NCBI GenBank assembly: GCA_017415715.1
Contig: JAFQFD010000005.1
Coordinates: 1 to 64,000 of the forward strand
Reading direction: 5' to 3'
Origin: Bacteroidales bacterium
GTDB lineage: Bacteria > Bacteroidota > Bacteroidia > Bacteroidales > UBA932
DNA: 64,000 nucleotides
Shown here: positions 1 to 8,161 of the stretch, piece by piece
Position numbering within the stretch: the stretch's first letter is position 1
How the letters are laid out: each line of letters opens with the position of its first letter
The notes under the pieces: model-generated
The model's database searches: none
Told to the model about the DNA's origin: nothing
Seen by the model: only the letters and a program-made list of their open reading frames with translations
Made by a program: the position numbers and the translations under genes

Positions 1-662
1 TCGCTGACGATCTCGCCGTCGAAGAGGTTTACGACTCTCTGCGCGCATGAAGCGTCTTTCTGAGAGTGAGTCACCATTACGATTGTTGTGCCTTCTTTGT
101 TAAGTTCTGTGAGGAGGTCCATGACTTCCTTGCCGTTCCTTGAGTCGAGGTTACCTGTAGGCTCATCGGCGAGGATCAGCTTAGGGCTGGAAACGACTGC
201 GCGGGCGATGGCCACTCTCTGCTGCTGACCGCCGGAGAGCTGCTGAGGGAAGTGCTGCGCGCGGTGGCTTATGTTCATTCTCTTGAGGATTTCGGTCACA
301 CGCTGCTTGCGCTCTGAGGAACTGATGTTGAGATAGCGGAGGGGGAGTTCCACATTCTCGAACACATTGAGCTCATCGATGAGGTTGAAACTCTGGAACA
401 CGAAGCCGATGTTGCCTTTGCGGAACTTGGTGCGGTCCTTCTCTTTCAGCTTAGCAACCTCCTGTCCGAGAAGCATGTAGCTTCCATCAGTAGGATTGTC
501 AAGAAGTCCGAGGATGTTCAGGAGGGTAGACTTGCCGCATCCCGAAGGGCCCATGATGGCCACGAATTCACCGTCATTGATTTCGAATGAAACCTTGTTA
601 AGAGCTGTTGTCTCGATTTCCTCTGTGCGGAAAACCTTGCTGAGGTCTGTTACTTTGATCAT
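1..662 (-). CDS. ABC transporter ATP-binding protein, MacB/LolD type (3' end outside window)
   Basis: This is the ATPase of an efflux or lipoprotein-type ABC system and powers the FtsX-like permease encoded next to it. About 220 residues are visible from the ATG at 660-662. Walker A reads GPSGCGKST near residue 40, the signature LSGGQQQRVAIARA lies near 145, Walker B ends LILADEPTGNLDS, and the H-loop is MVTHSQ. The LDS after the D-loop and the short length match the MacB/LolD subfamily. It is the last gene of the minus-strand order tolC-like, hlyD-like, permease, ATPase, separated from the permease by a 260-base gap that holds repeats and possible control sites. The C-terminus lies beyond position 1. 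The family is certain; the substrate is unknown. Confidence 0.93.
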   Translation of the reverse strand, partial: MIKVTDLSKVFRTEEIETTALNKVSFEINDGEFVAIMGPSGCGKSTLLNILGLLDNPTDGSYMLLGQEVAKLKEKDRTKFRKGNIGFVFQSFNLIDELNVFENVELPLRYLNISSSERKQRVTEILKRMNISHRAQHFPQQLSGGQQQRVAIARAVVSSPKLILADEPTGNLDSRNGKEVMDLLTELNKEGTTIVMVTHSQKDASCAQRVVNLFDGEIVS

Positions 663-922
663 AGTGATTATGTTTAATTGTTATTGTTTCTGTTTATACA
701 AATAATAGGTAATTATTGTGCCAAAGTGGTTAATTATTTGATATTCAATATATTATTCCTCCAACATGTATTCATGCAGTGTAAAGATATTTTACAGAAG
801 TGTAAAGATCCCCGATCAGGTCGGGGATGACGTTAGGGGTGAGATCTCCCGATCAGGTCGGGGATGACGTCCAGTTATGTCATCATTGACCTTTTCCCGT
901 CATTGCCGGCTTGACCGGCAAT
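663..922. promoter_or_regulatory. Intergenic control region between permease and ATPase genes
   Basis: This 260-base gap contains no gene. From the ATPase start outward it holds a GTGCCAA box (718-724; TTGGCAC on the minus strand, like a sigma-54 -24 element), an inverted repeat TGTAAA-N5-TTTACA (780-796), a further TGTAAAGAT half-site (801-809), and palindromic repeat units (807-924). The TGTAAA inverted repeat recurs at a similar distance upstream of the tolC-like gene (6308-6324). The arrangement suggests that the ATPase has its own promoter inside the operon. The motifs are visible; the regulatory role is inferred. Confidence 0.4.
780..809. promoter_or_regulatory. Candidate operator TGTAAA-N5-TTTACA plus half-site
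   Basis: An inverted repeat TGTAAA-GATAT-TTTACA (780-796) is followed four bases later by a third half-site TGTAAAGAT (801-809). It lies about 118 bases upstream of the ATPase start. An equivalent set of three half-sites lies 109 bases upstream of the tolC-like gene. This is likely a binding site for a regulator shared by the two ends of the efflux operon. Confidence 0.4.
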
Positions 923-924
923 CT
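807..924. repeat. Palindromic intergenic repeat cluster, three units
   Basis: There are two direct units of the form GATCyCCCGATCAGGTCGGGGATGACGT at 807-833 and 842-870, and one inverted unit at 898-924 with the core TTGCCGGTCAAGCCGGCAA when read on the minus strand. Each unit can fold as CCCCGAtcaggTCGGGG or an equivalent. The inverted unit runs into the stop codon of the permease gene (923-925). The same two-orientation arrangement recurs at 3273-3404. These resemble REP/BIME elements, which act on mRNA 3' ends in other bacteria; that role is inferred here. Confidence 0.85.
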
Positions 925-3259
925 ACTCATTTTTCAATGAATCTACAGGATTGCTCCTCGAGATGCGGAGGCTGTTATATATCACGCATCCGGATACCAG
1001 GAGGATGATCGCCACGTCCGCAAGGATGAAGAACCACGGTGAGAGCGCAATCTTCTCCGAGAAGTTCCTGAGCCATGCTGATGCCGCAAACCAGGCTCCC
1101 ACGTTGCCGAGGATGATTGCCGGAATGCTGAGTTTCATTATCTCTGCCACATATATTCCCATTATCTCCTTGACTGTCGCTCCGTTGATCTTGCGGACAG
1201 CCATCTCCTTGCTCCTTCGCTGCGACTCGTCACGGACATATCCGATGAGTCCGAAAAGGGCGATGATGATAGAGACAAGACATCCTATGATGACCGTATT
1301 CCTCATCCTTCTTTCGCTGGAATAGGCCTCCCGCATAGAGTCTTTGTAAGACTTCACTACCACATCCTTGTTCTCTATCCTTGCCTGGATAACTTCTTCC
1401 ACCTTTTGCATCATCTCCGTATTGACTTCCGACACCTTGATGGCCATGAACGGCATATGATCCTTTCCGACTTCTCCATAAAACTTGATGCTGGCACGTG
1501 TGTCCTGATTGGTCAGAGTGTTGATCCTGTAATCCTTATACACTCCGCTGATCGTTACCGCACCGATCTGGTCGTCATGTTCAGTGATATATACCTGCTT
1601 TCCTACAGCACCGTCGCTCCAGTCCCTGAACTCCATCATCTTCTCAACGAAACTCTCGCTCACAGCGATCTCTGTCGGTGACTGAGGATATCTGCCTTCT
1701 ATGAAAGGAATCTCAAGCATGTCGAAGAGTCCAGCCGAGCCAGAATACTGATCGGCGATATTGAAGAGGTTTTCCTGACCATTGTCAAGCAGATATACAT
1801 TGTTTCCTGATGACGAATCGAGAGGAAGAGTATAAGATACCTGGACGTCAAGCACTCCGGGAACCAGCTTGAGGTCATTCATTATTCCCTGATGAACGCT
1901 TCTGTCTGTTCCGGTAAGCACTGTCCAGAGAAGATCATCGTATTCATATCCAGGCTTATCATTCACTGCCTTGTTGTACTGTGCGGAGATCACACCCATC
2001 AATGTGAGCAGAAGCGCGCAGATTCCGGTCTGGACGAACAGGAGTCCCAGTTTCCATATCTTCTTGTTCTCCTTGTAGTTTCTGATGGCTGCTCCGGCAG
2101 GAATCTTCGAATAGAGATAGCCCGGCACAAGCGCTGCAATGAAGAATACAGCCAATATGACTACGATGACTGTCATATATGTTCCTCTTACAAGAAGTGC
2201 ATCGACAGGAACCCCGACGATATCCTCTATGACAGCCTGGAGCGAAAGCACTATGGCAGCAACCACGACCAATGCCGTCGCGACATCAACAGCCGCTTCC
2301 TTGAACATGATTCCATAGATGTTTGCGCCAGCTGCTCCATAGCACTTGCGTACTCCCATCTCCTTTGATCTCTTCACCAACGCCGAAACTGACATCAGGA
2401 TATAGTTCAGGAGGGAAATCATGATGAGAAGTATGGCTACGACGGTCAGTATGACCATCATATTCTTCATTCTCGCAGAAGAGATGTGTTCACCCTTCAG
2501 AGGGGCAAGGAAGAAATGAATGTCAAAACCTGAAGTCTCCGCCATCTGCTTCACCTCAGGCGGATAGTTCTTCTCCTGCATCAGTCTGATTGCGGGAGCG
2601 AGCATATCTGGGTCAGTGCCTTCTGCCAGTCTTACATATCCTCTGTAACGGTCGTTTCCGAACCAGTTCTCTGTAGATTCCTTGACGAGACTCTCCATTG
2701 AAAGAAGTACATCGTTTTTGATGGAACTGTGATGTGGAAAGTCTTTGAATACTCCTCCGATCTCAACCTTGAAGTTCGGCATTTCTTCGCTGTAGATAAT
2801 CTGTCCTACTGCCTCATCTACTCCACCGAGTTTTTCTGCGAATGATTCGGACACCATTGCAACAGCAATCTTACCGAGTACCTCTTTCGGATTGCCGGCA
2901 AGAATCTCAGTATCGAAAACATCAAAGAAGCAAGTGTCTGCTGCAATGCATTCTCCTGTGATGACATTCTTCTGCTCGTCTATAAATTTGTCGCTGTTAA
3001 CTAGAAATGTCCAACGAGTCGCAACCTCCACTCCCGGAACATGTTCCTTGAATCCCGGAGCAATGGCACCGGAAATCTGTGGGAAATCCCTATCCTCTCC
3101 GTGCTGGGTATATACGGTTCGTATCTGATAAATCTGCTCATAATCAGCATAGCAGGTGTCATAACTCATCTCATAGCATACCTTCGCTATCAGAATCAGA
3201 CCGATGGCTACTCCCGTACCGAGAGATAACGCCTTTATTATTGTTTCCTTCAGTTTCAT
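923..3259 (-). CDS. ABC transporter permease, MacB/FtsX type with two FtsX domains
   Basis: This is the inner-membrane permease of a tripartite efflux or secretion system. The 778-residue protein has two tandem MacB_PCD-plus-FtsX halves. A first transmembrane segment (about residues 10-26) precedes a large periplasmic domain, then three helices around 265-390. A second half begins near 400 with a helix, a second periplasmic domain and three helices ending near 770. Cytoplasmic turns after helices carry the FtsX-type basic motifs KRSKEMGVRKCYGA and RRSKEMAVRKINGA, which support an internal duplication. Upstream partners are HlyD- and TolC-like proteins; the ATPase follows. The substrate (antibiotic, peptide or lipid) cannot be told from the sequence. 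Confidence 0.92.
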   Translation of the reverse strand: MKLKETIIKALSLGTGVAIGLILIAKVCYEMSYDTCYADYEQIYQIRTVYTQHGEDRDFPQISGAIAPGFKEHVPGVEVATRWTFLVNSDKFIDEQKNVITGECIAADTCFFDVFDTEILAGNPKEVLGKIAVAMVSESFAEKLGGVDEAVGQIIYSEEMPNFKVEIGGVFKDFPHHSSIKNDVLLSMESLVKESTENWFGNDRYRGYVRLAEGTDPDMLAPAIRLMQEKNYPPEVKQMAETSGFDIHFFLAPLKGEHISSARMKNMMVILTVVAILLIMISLLNYILMSVSALVKRSKEMGVRKCYGAAGANIYGIMFKEAAVDVATALVVVAAIVLSLQAVIEDIVGVPVDALLVRGTYMTVIVVILAVFFIAALVPGYLYSKIPAGAAIRNYKENKKIWKLGLLFVQTGICALLLTLMGVISAQYNKAVNDKPGYEYDDLLWTVLTGTDRSVHQGIMNDLKLVPGVLDVQVSYTLPLDSSSGNNVYLLDNGQENLFNIADQYSGSAGLFDMLEIPFIEGRYPQSPTEIAVSESFVEKMMEFRDWSDGAVGKQVYITEHDDQIGAVTISGVYKDYRINTLTNQDTRASIKFYGEVGKDHMPFMAIKVSEVNTEMMQKVEEVIQARIENKDVVVKSYKDSMREAYSSERRMRNTVIIGCLVSIIIALFGLIGYVRDESQRRSKEMAVRKINGATVKEIMGIYVAEIMKLSIPAIILGNVGAWFAASAWLRNFSEKIALSPWFFILADVAIILLVSGCVIYNSLRISRSNPVDSLKNE

Positions 3260-3272
3260 AAATCATGGTTTT

Positions 3273-3404
3273 AGATCCCCGATCAAGTCGGGGATGACGT
3301 CAGGGGTTAGATCTCCCAATCAGGTCGGGGATGACGTCAGGGGTTAGATCTCCCGATCAGGTCGGGGATGATGTGGGCGTCATTGCCGGCTTGACCGGCA
3401 ATCT
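3273..3404. repeat. Palindromic intergenic repeat cluster, four units
   Basis: Three direct units start at 3273, 3309 and 3346 (period 36-37 bases; core CCCGATCAGGTCGGGG and variants) and are joined by the short spacer caggggtt. A fourth unit (3378-3404) is inverted, with a GCCGG-type core, and ends two bases before the stop codon of the HlyD-like gene. Units begin AGATC and end GGGATGACG. The layout is the same as at 807-924, with one extra direct unit, so the whole mosaic was copied or grows by unit duplication. Confidence 0.87.
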
Positions 3405-3406
3405 TG

Positions 3407-4663
3407 TTAAAAGACCAGCACTTCATTATCCCCGAAGTTATCATAGCCCGAAGTTATCACTTTTTCTCCGGCTTCCAATCCTTCAAGCACCTCATAGAAC
3501 TGAGGATTCTGACGGCCGATGCGGATTTCACGCTTCACTGCCTTTCCTCCCTCAGGTGGCACGACATATATCCACTTTCCTCCGGTCTTCTGGTAGAATG
3601 TGCCTCGAGGGATAAGGACTGCGCTTTCCGGCTGGCCGAGTTGGAGATTCAGGTAGTATGTCTGACCAGTGCGGATATTGACAGGCTGCTCTCCGCTGAA
3701 CTTGAAGTCAGCCTGGAACTTGCCTCCGCGCACCTCCGGATAAACCTTACGGATGACAGCATCGAAAGTCTCGTTCTGACGTTCGAATGTGGCTGTCAAC
3801 CCGGCGCTGACCCTGTCGATATAATGCTCGTCAATCTGAGCTTCAATCTTATAGCTGCCGACCGCATTGATCTGGCCGATCTTCATTCCGCTTCCGACAG
3901 ACTCTCCGAGACCGACTTCGATCAGTCCGAGCTCTCCGTCGATCGGCGCCTTCACGTCAAGATTCGCCTTTCTGTTGCGGATCCGCTGCATGTTTATCTT
4001 CATATTCTTAAGGCTTTCCTCCATCTGCCTGATCTGCACCTCTCTGTACATGCTGTCCTGCTCTGCTCTGGCTATAGTGACCTCCAGCTTCTTGCAAAAC
4101 AGTGTATAGTCCTCTTCTGAACGCAGATATTCCTCCTTGCCGATCAGTCCGTCGTCGAAAAGACGCTTCTGCGACTCCAGTGCGCGACCTTTTCTCTTTA
4201 CTTCAGTCTCAAGTTCCAGAATGTTCAGGCTGAGCTGCATCTTCTCTTGCTCCATCTGTATCATGGTGTTTCGCAGGGCATTCTCCTTCTCTGCAAGATT
4301 CGCCTCTGAATTGAGAATCTCCAGATCCAGGTCATCATTGCTCAGGCGGATAATGACATCGCCGGCCTTTACCTGCGTGCCTTCCTCAATGACGATTTCT
4401 TCAACGATGCCGGCCTCGCGCGGGCTCAGCTGAATAGTGGTCATAGGGTGAACCTGACCGCTGATGCGTATATAGTCATTGAATTCGCCGGCGCGTACCT
4501 CGCTTATCGAAAGTGTTTCTTGATTGACACGAAGTGTACTTGAATCATCCCGAAATATGAGCCACAGGATGAATATGGCCATGAATCCTCCAAACCAATA
4601 GGGGAGAGCCTTCCTGGTGAATGCCAGGGCTATGCCTTTTTTCTTTTCTAATACTTTGTCCAT
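3407..4663 (-). CDS. HlyD/MacA-type periplasmic adaptor protein
   Basis: This membrane-fusion subunit links the ABC permease to the outer-membrane channel. The 418-residue protein has one N-terminal transmembrane helix (about residues 23-39), a barrel-sandwich lipoyl-like domain, a long coiled-coil hairpin (roughly 110-215, rich in E, K, Q and L), the second lipoyl half containing KAPIDGELG, and a beta-barrel ending with a membrane-proximal domain. I chose the ATG at 4661-4663. The frame stays open to a TTG at 4690, but that lies inside the palindromic repeat at 4678-4705 and would only add residues encoded by the repeat. The operon order places it between the tolC-like gene and the permease. 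Confidence 0.92.
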   Translation of the reverse strand: MDKVLEKKKGIALAFTRKALPYWFGGFMAIFILWLIFRDDSSTLRVNQETLSISEVRAGEFNDYIRISGQVHPMTTIQLSPREAGIVEEIVIEEGTQVKAGDVIIRLSNDDLDLEILNSEANLAEKENALRNTMIQMEQEKMQLSLNILELETEVKRKGRALESQKRLFDDGLIGKEEYLRSEEDYTLFCKKLEVTIARAEQDSMYREVQIRQMEESLKNMKINMQRIRNRKANLDVKAPIDGELGLIEVGLGESVGSGMKIGQINAVGSYKIEAQIDEHYIDRVSAGLTATFERQNETFDAVIRKVYPEVRGGKFQADFKFSGEQPVNIRTGQTYYLNLQLGQPESAVLIPRGTFYQKTGGKWIYVVPPEGGKAVKREIRIGRQNPQFYEVLEGLEAGEKVITSGYDNFGDNEVLVF

Positions 4664-4677
4664 TGTTTTCTTATTGG

Positions 4678-4705
4678 GATCCCCGGTCAAGCCGGGGATG
4701 ACGTT
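4678..4705. repeat. Palindromic intergenic repeat, single unit
   Basis: One unit with core CCCCGGTCAAGCCGGGG, flanked by GAT and ATGACGTT, fills the gap between the tolC-like stop and the hlyD-like start. It is the third of three successive gaps in this operon to carry the family. A run of eight G (4711-4718) follows directly. Confidence 0.85.
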
Positions 4706-4720
4706 AAACTGGGGGGGGCG

Positions 4721-6199
4721 TTATAATATCATTTCATTTACATCGATTTCAAGGTCGTTTCCTTTTATGAAGTCATACAAGGTATGCTGACGGAGACTGT
4801 AATAGAATGTCCAGAAGTTGCTGACGTCGCTGATGTATTGTCGCATCGCACTGTCGTTTTCGGTCTGGGCCATGTTCAGGTCGGTCACAGTGGCGTTTCC
4901 CTCACGGAAGCGGTGCATGGTGAGTTCGTACCTCTCCGAAGCGACCTTCATGGCCTTCTCAGACACAAGACACTGCTGTCTCTGATTATTGAACTGGCTT
5001 ACAGCGGTGAACATCTGCCTTCTGAAGTCATTCTCATACTGACGCACCTGAGCCTTCACGACCTCCTGGGCAGCCTTCGCCTTCTGGACCTTTCCCTTGC
5101 CGAGGCCCCAATCGAAGATCGGTATGCTGAAGGTAATGCCGACAGTTTCCTGGTCGAGGAGGTTCTTGTATGCCTGAGGGAGTGTCGGACCGGTCTGCGA
5201 GAGACCAAAGCGGGCATTAAGTGTGAACGAGTAGCCTCTCGATGCTTTTGCTTGTTCCACATTCGATTCAGCATAAAGCAGATTCAGTTCGTTATTGAGA
5301 CTGAAACTTGAATTCTCCATGGACTTCTCCATCACGAGGTCATAATCCATCTGGATGTCCGGCAGATATGTGCTTATGTCCGGCATGATCTCGAATGACT
5401 CATCATAACCGAGGAGGGAATTGAGCACCATCTGAGCCTCACGCACCTGCACCGCTGTTTCATTTATGGCGATGCTGTCGTTGAGCATGCGAAGTTCAAG
5501 TTGCAGGTACTCAGCCTTGGTCACGCTGCCCAGCTGCAGCCTTTCCTTGGCGATCCTGAGCATGTTCCCGGAATTCTCATAGTTGCTCTGGCTGATGTCG
5601 TTGTTCATCTTGGCAAGAAGCAGGTTATGATAGGCATACACTACATTGATAGTAATGCCTTCCATGGTTTCCAGATAATCCCTCTTGCCCTTTTCGTATG
5701 CCTTCGGCTCGATCTTCTTGTCCCATTTGAACTGGTTGTAGTTGAAGAGCGGCTGGTAATATTCAACGGTGATCGGTCTAGAATACCAGGCATGGCCCTT
5801 GTTGCCGTTGAACTGGTCTACACGGCTGAGATCTGAGAGTACTGTAAGCACACCGCCTGTGAAAGTTATGTTCTGCTTCATCTTCAGTCCAAGCCTGTTC
5901 TGAAGGTAGTTGGAACTGACATAGTTCAACGAGCCGTCCTCAGGACTCTGAAGCAGGGAGAGGGAACGGTCAAACTGCATGACGTCGCCTTCAAAATACA
6001 ACGAAGGGAGTCTGCTTGCCTTATAGGACCTGTATGCCCAGTAAGTTGAAATGAACGCCTGGCGGGCCTCCAGAGCTTCCACTGAATTGTGCCTTGCCGT
6101 ATGTATAGCGTCTTCAAGGGTCATGATTTCCTGGCCATACGATAGCGCAGCGCATCCAAGCGCGGCAGCAAGACATGTGATTTTTCTGATGATATTCAT
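4721..6199 (-). CDS. TolC-family outer-membrane efflux protein
   Basis: This is the outer-membrane exit duct of the tripartite pump. The 492-residue protein has a signal peptide ending ALSYGQ (cleavage near residue 22), followed by two outer-membrane efflux repeats made of long amphipathic helices. The conserved start of a repeat, MTLEDAIHTARHNS, is visible at about residues 26-39, and a second-half TolC signature FSIPIFDWGLGKGKVQKAKA lies near 355-375. The length fits the family. It is the first gene of the minus-strand operon and is preceded by a 266-base divergent region with possible operators. The role is clear; the cargo is not. Confidence 0.92.
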   Translation of the reverse strand: MNIIRKITCLAAALGCAALSYGQEIMTLEDAIHTARHNSVEALEARQAFISTYWAYRSYKASRLPSLYFEGDVMQFDRSLSLLQSPEDGSLNYVSSNYLQNRLGLKMKQNITFTGGVLTVLSDLSRVDQFNGNKGHAWYSRPITVEYYQPLFNYNQFKWDKKIEPKAYEKGKRDYLETMEGITINVVYAYHNLLLAKMNNDISQSNYENSGNMLRIAKERLQLGSVTKAEYLQLELRMLNDSIAINETAVQVREAQMVLNSLLGYDESFEIMPDISTYLPDIQMDYDLVMEKSMENSSFSLNNELNLLYAESNVEQAKASRGYSFTLNARFGLSQTGPTLPQAYKNLLDQETVGITFSIPIFDWGLGKGKVQKAKAAQEVVKAQVRQYENDFRRQMFTAVSQFNNQRQQCLVSEKAMKVASERYELTMHRFREGNATVTDLNMAQTENDSAMRQYISDVSNFWTFYYSLRQHTLYDFIKGNDLEIDVNEMIL

Positions 6200-6307
6200 A
6201 TTATATAATTGTCATTTTCATACGTGCCAAGATGTAACATCAGGTATGCCAGGATGCGCAACACTTTATGATTCAACACATTACACTAAATAGTAAATAT
6301 TGCTTAT

Positions 6308-6345
6308 TGTAAAGAATATTTACACTTGTCCTAAATATCTTTACA
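6308..6345. promoter_or_regulatory. Candidate operator TGTAAA-N5-TTTACA plus half-site
   Basis: TGTAAA (6308-6313), five bases, TTTACA (6319-6324), then ATCTTTACA (6337-6345), which is the reverse complement of TGTAAAGAT. The same three half-sites occur at 780-809. The set sits about 109 bases upstream of the tolC-like start, an enhancer-like distance. Confidence 0.4.
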
Positions 6346-6435
6346 CTTCAGGATGAAATTTATCGGATTTGACCGTAACGAAATCAAAATGCAAAGAATA
6401 ATATACCTGTGCCACAGTCTGGCAACCTGAATGAT

Positions 6436-6443
6436 TTACTTTG
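6436..6443 (+). promoter_or_regulatory. Bacteroidetes -7 box, TTACTTTG
   Basis: TTACTTTG matches the TAnnTTTG -7 consensus at seven of eight positions and lies 22 bases before the ATG at 6466. It decides the start of the AAA+ gene, because an upstream ATG at 6409 would lie before the promoter. Confidence 0.5.
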
Positions 6444-6465
6444 CATCGTGAAAAAAGATAAGGTT

Positions 6466-8112
6466 ATGGAAGAAATGGTTAGAAAAGAGAGCAGGACAAT
6501 ACTTTCTTCAATGGAAGATATTGTAGTGAAGGCAAAGGATAAAGGCCTGGAAGATGAGTTCTATGCCGAGGCAGCAGAGAGCCTCTCTTATATTTCCGAA
6601 ACACTCGGTATGTCAAGAGATGAGGCAATGATGCTTGCTCTGTTCTTCGAGCAGAGTTCTGCATCGAGGATATGGATCAGCAATATCGCAGAGATGATCC
6701 ATACATCAAACATCCGCATCATCGCCATGATGAACATTGCGGACTCCCTTGTGAAGAAGGGTTACCTCAGGTGCAACTCAAGGAACAGGGACGAGAAGTG
6801 GTATACAGTGCCACACGAAATCATAGACTGCGTGAGACAGAATATTGCATTCACCCCCAAGCCGCTTGAGAACATGACTTTTGATGATTTCTTCGACAAG
6901 CTTGGAGAGCTTCTTGATGAAGATGACGAAATGCCTTTATTTATAAGGTATGAAGCGGTCAACGAACTCGTAGAGGCCAACATGCACCTTCCTTACTGCA
7001 AGGTCATCAAGTCATACGACCTCGGCAGAAATGAGAGAATGCTCGTGCATATCTTCGCCCACAGACTGATTAACGAGGATGACGACATCATAGGTACTCA
7101 TAACTGGGAGGATATCATAGGCTCCAAAAGAGTAGTCAGACGCCTGCTTAACAGTTTCAAGAGCGGAGAATCAGATCTTATAAAGAAAGGAATCTTCGAG
7201 CCGAAGAAGGAGGAGGGAGTCCGTGACCCGAACTATTACCACCTGACAAATCAGGCAAAAGAGGAGATGTTCCCAGGTATGGACCTGGTAGAAAAGGTCG
7301 CAAAGCAGGAGAAGGACCTTACTCCGTACACAACATTCGCTGCCAAGCACCTGTATTATGCTCCTCACATCCAGTCGCAGATAGACCGTCTGTGCGACCT
7401 GCTTCAGCCGGAGCAGTTCAAGATGGTGACTGAGCGTCTCAGCGAAAACGGAATGAGAAAGGGCTTTGCAGTCTTGTTCCACGGTTCGCCGGGAACCGGT
7501 AAGACCGAGACTGTCAACCAGCTGGCAAGGATCACAGGACGCGATGTCATGATGGTGGATGTGACCAAGATCAAGAGCTGCTGGGTGGGCGAGAGCGAGC
7601 AGAACATCAAGGCCCTGTTTGACAGATATCGCGCATACGTCAAGGAAAAGGAAGTAGCCCCTATCCTCCTTTTCAACGAAGCGGATGCTGTGCTGGGCAT
7701 CCGTCAGGAAGGCGCACAGAGAGCAGTGGACAAGATGGAGAACTCCATCCAGAACATCATCCTTCAGGAAATGGAGACCTTGGAGGGAATCATGATCGCG
7801 ACAACCAACCTGACCGTCAATCTTGACAAGGCATTCGAGCGAAGATTCATCTACAAGATCGAGTTTGAACGTCCTACAGTCGATGCCAAGATGCACATAT
7901 GGAAGTCAATGATCCCATCATTATCTGACGAGGAGGCTACGTCATTGGCAAAAGAGTTCGACCTCAGCGGAGGCCAGATCGAGAACATAGCCCGCAAGAG
8001 GACAGTGGAGCTTATCCTCAGCGGATGCGAGCCGACATATGAGCAGATCAGGGAATACTGCATCAGCGAAACCATAGATTCAAGACAGACAAGAAGCAGA
8101 ATCGGATTCTGA
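6466..8112 (+). CDS. AAA+ family ATPase with N-terminal winged-helix-like region
   Basis: This 548-residue cytoplasmic protein has a helical or winged-helix-like N-terminal half (about 1-290) and a C-terminal AAA+ module. Walker A is GSPGTGKT (340-347). Walker B is LLFNEADAV (401-409), with Asn where the usual Asp stands. Sensor 1 is ATTN, and arginines lie in FERRF near 458-461. This FNEAD form occurs in a subgroup of COG0464 ATPases, from general family knowledge. The start is the ATG at 6466, chosen because a -7 promoter box sits just upstream and inside any longer reading. It is transcribed alone, divergent from the efflux operon. The remodelling target is unknown. Confidence 0.82.
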   Translation: MEEMVRKESRTILSSMEDIVVKAKDKGLEDEFYAEAAESLSYISETLGMSRDEAMMLALFFEQSSASRIWISNIAEMIHTSNIRIIAMMNIADSLVKKGYLRCNSRNRDEKWYTVPHEIIDCVRQNIAFTPKPLENMTFDDFFDKLGELLDEDDEMPLFIRYEAVNELVEANMHLPYCKVIKSYDLGRNERMLVHIFAHRLINEDDDIIGTHNWEDIIGSKRVVRRLLNSFKSGESDLIKKGIFEPKKEEGVRDPNYYHLTNQAKEEMFPGMDLVEKVAKQEKDLTPYTTFAAKHLYYAPHIQSQIDRLCDLLQPEQFKMVTERLSENGMRKGFAVLFHGSPGTGKTETVNQLARITGRDVMMVDVTKIKSCWVGESEQNIKALFDRYRAYVKEKEVAPILLFNEADAVLGIRQEGAQRAVDKMENSIQNIILQEMETLEGIMIATTNLTVNLDKAFERRFIYKIEFERPTVDAKMHIWKSMIPSLSDEEATSLAKEFDLSGGQIENIARKRTVELILSGCEPTYEQIREYCISETIDSRQTRSRIGF

Positions 8113-8136
8113 TACACGCATATCCGGGAAAATGTC

Positions 8137-8144
8137 TAACTTTG
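8137..8144 (+). promoter_or_regulatory. Bacteroidetes -7 box, TAACTTTG
   Basis: An exact TAnnTTTG match 17 bases upstream of the ATG at 8162. It lies downstream of an earlier in-frame ATG (8132), so the later start is preferred. Confidence 0.55.
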
Positions 8145-8161
8145 TACAAAATTTACCGAAT

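Larger units (their letters stand above)
6200..6465. promoter_or_regulatory. Divergent control region between efflux operon and AAA+ gene
   Basis: This gap of about 266 bases separates the minus-strand efflux operon from the plus-strand AAA+ gene. It contains TTGGCAC on the minus strand (6230-6224), the inverted repeat TGTAAA-GAATA-TTTACA (6308-6324), a half-site ATCTTTACA (6337-6345) and, near the plus-strand gene, TTACTTTG (6436-6443). No gene is seen in it. The TGTAAA elements match those upstream of the ATPase gene. Confidence 0.4.

Noticed and set aside
3273..3404. CRISPR-like array because of 36-37-base periodicity
   Set aside because: The units are palindromic and vary in sequence, the spacers are only 8-9 identical bases, one unit is inverted, and no cas genes are near. 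It is an intergenic repeat cluster.
3404..4120. 238-codon plus-strand frame opposite the HlyD-like gene
   Set aside because: It is antisense to a well-supported coding gene, begins inside the repeat and has low-complexity Leu/Ser content.
4664..4690. TTG start extending the HlyD-like protein
   Set aside because: The added codons come from the palindromic repeat, and the ATG at 4663 precedes a normal membrane segment.
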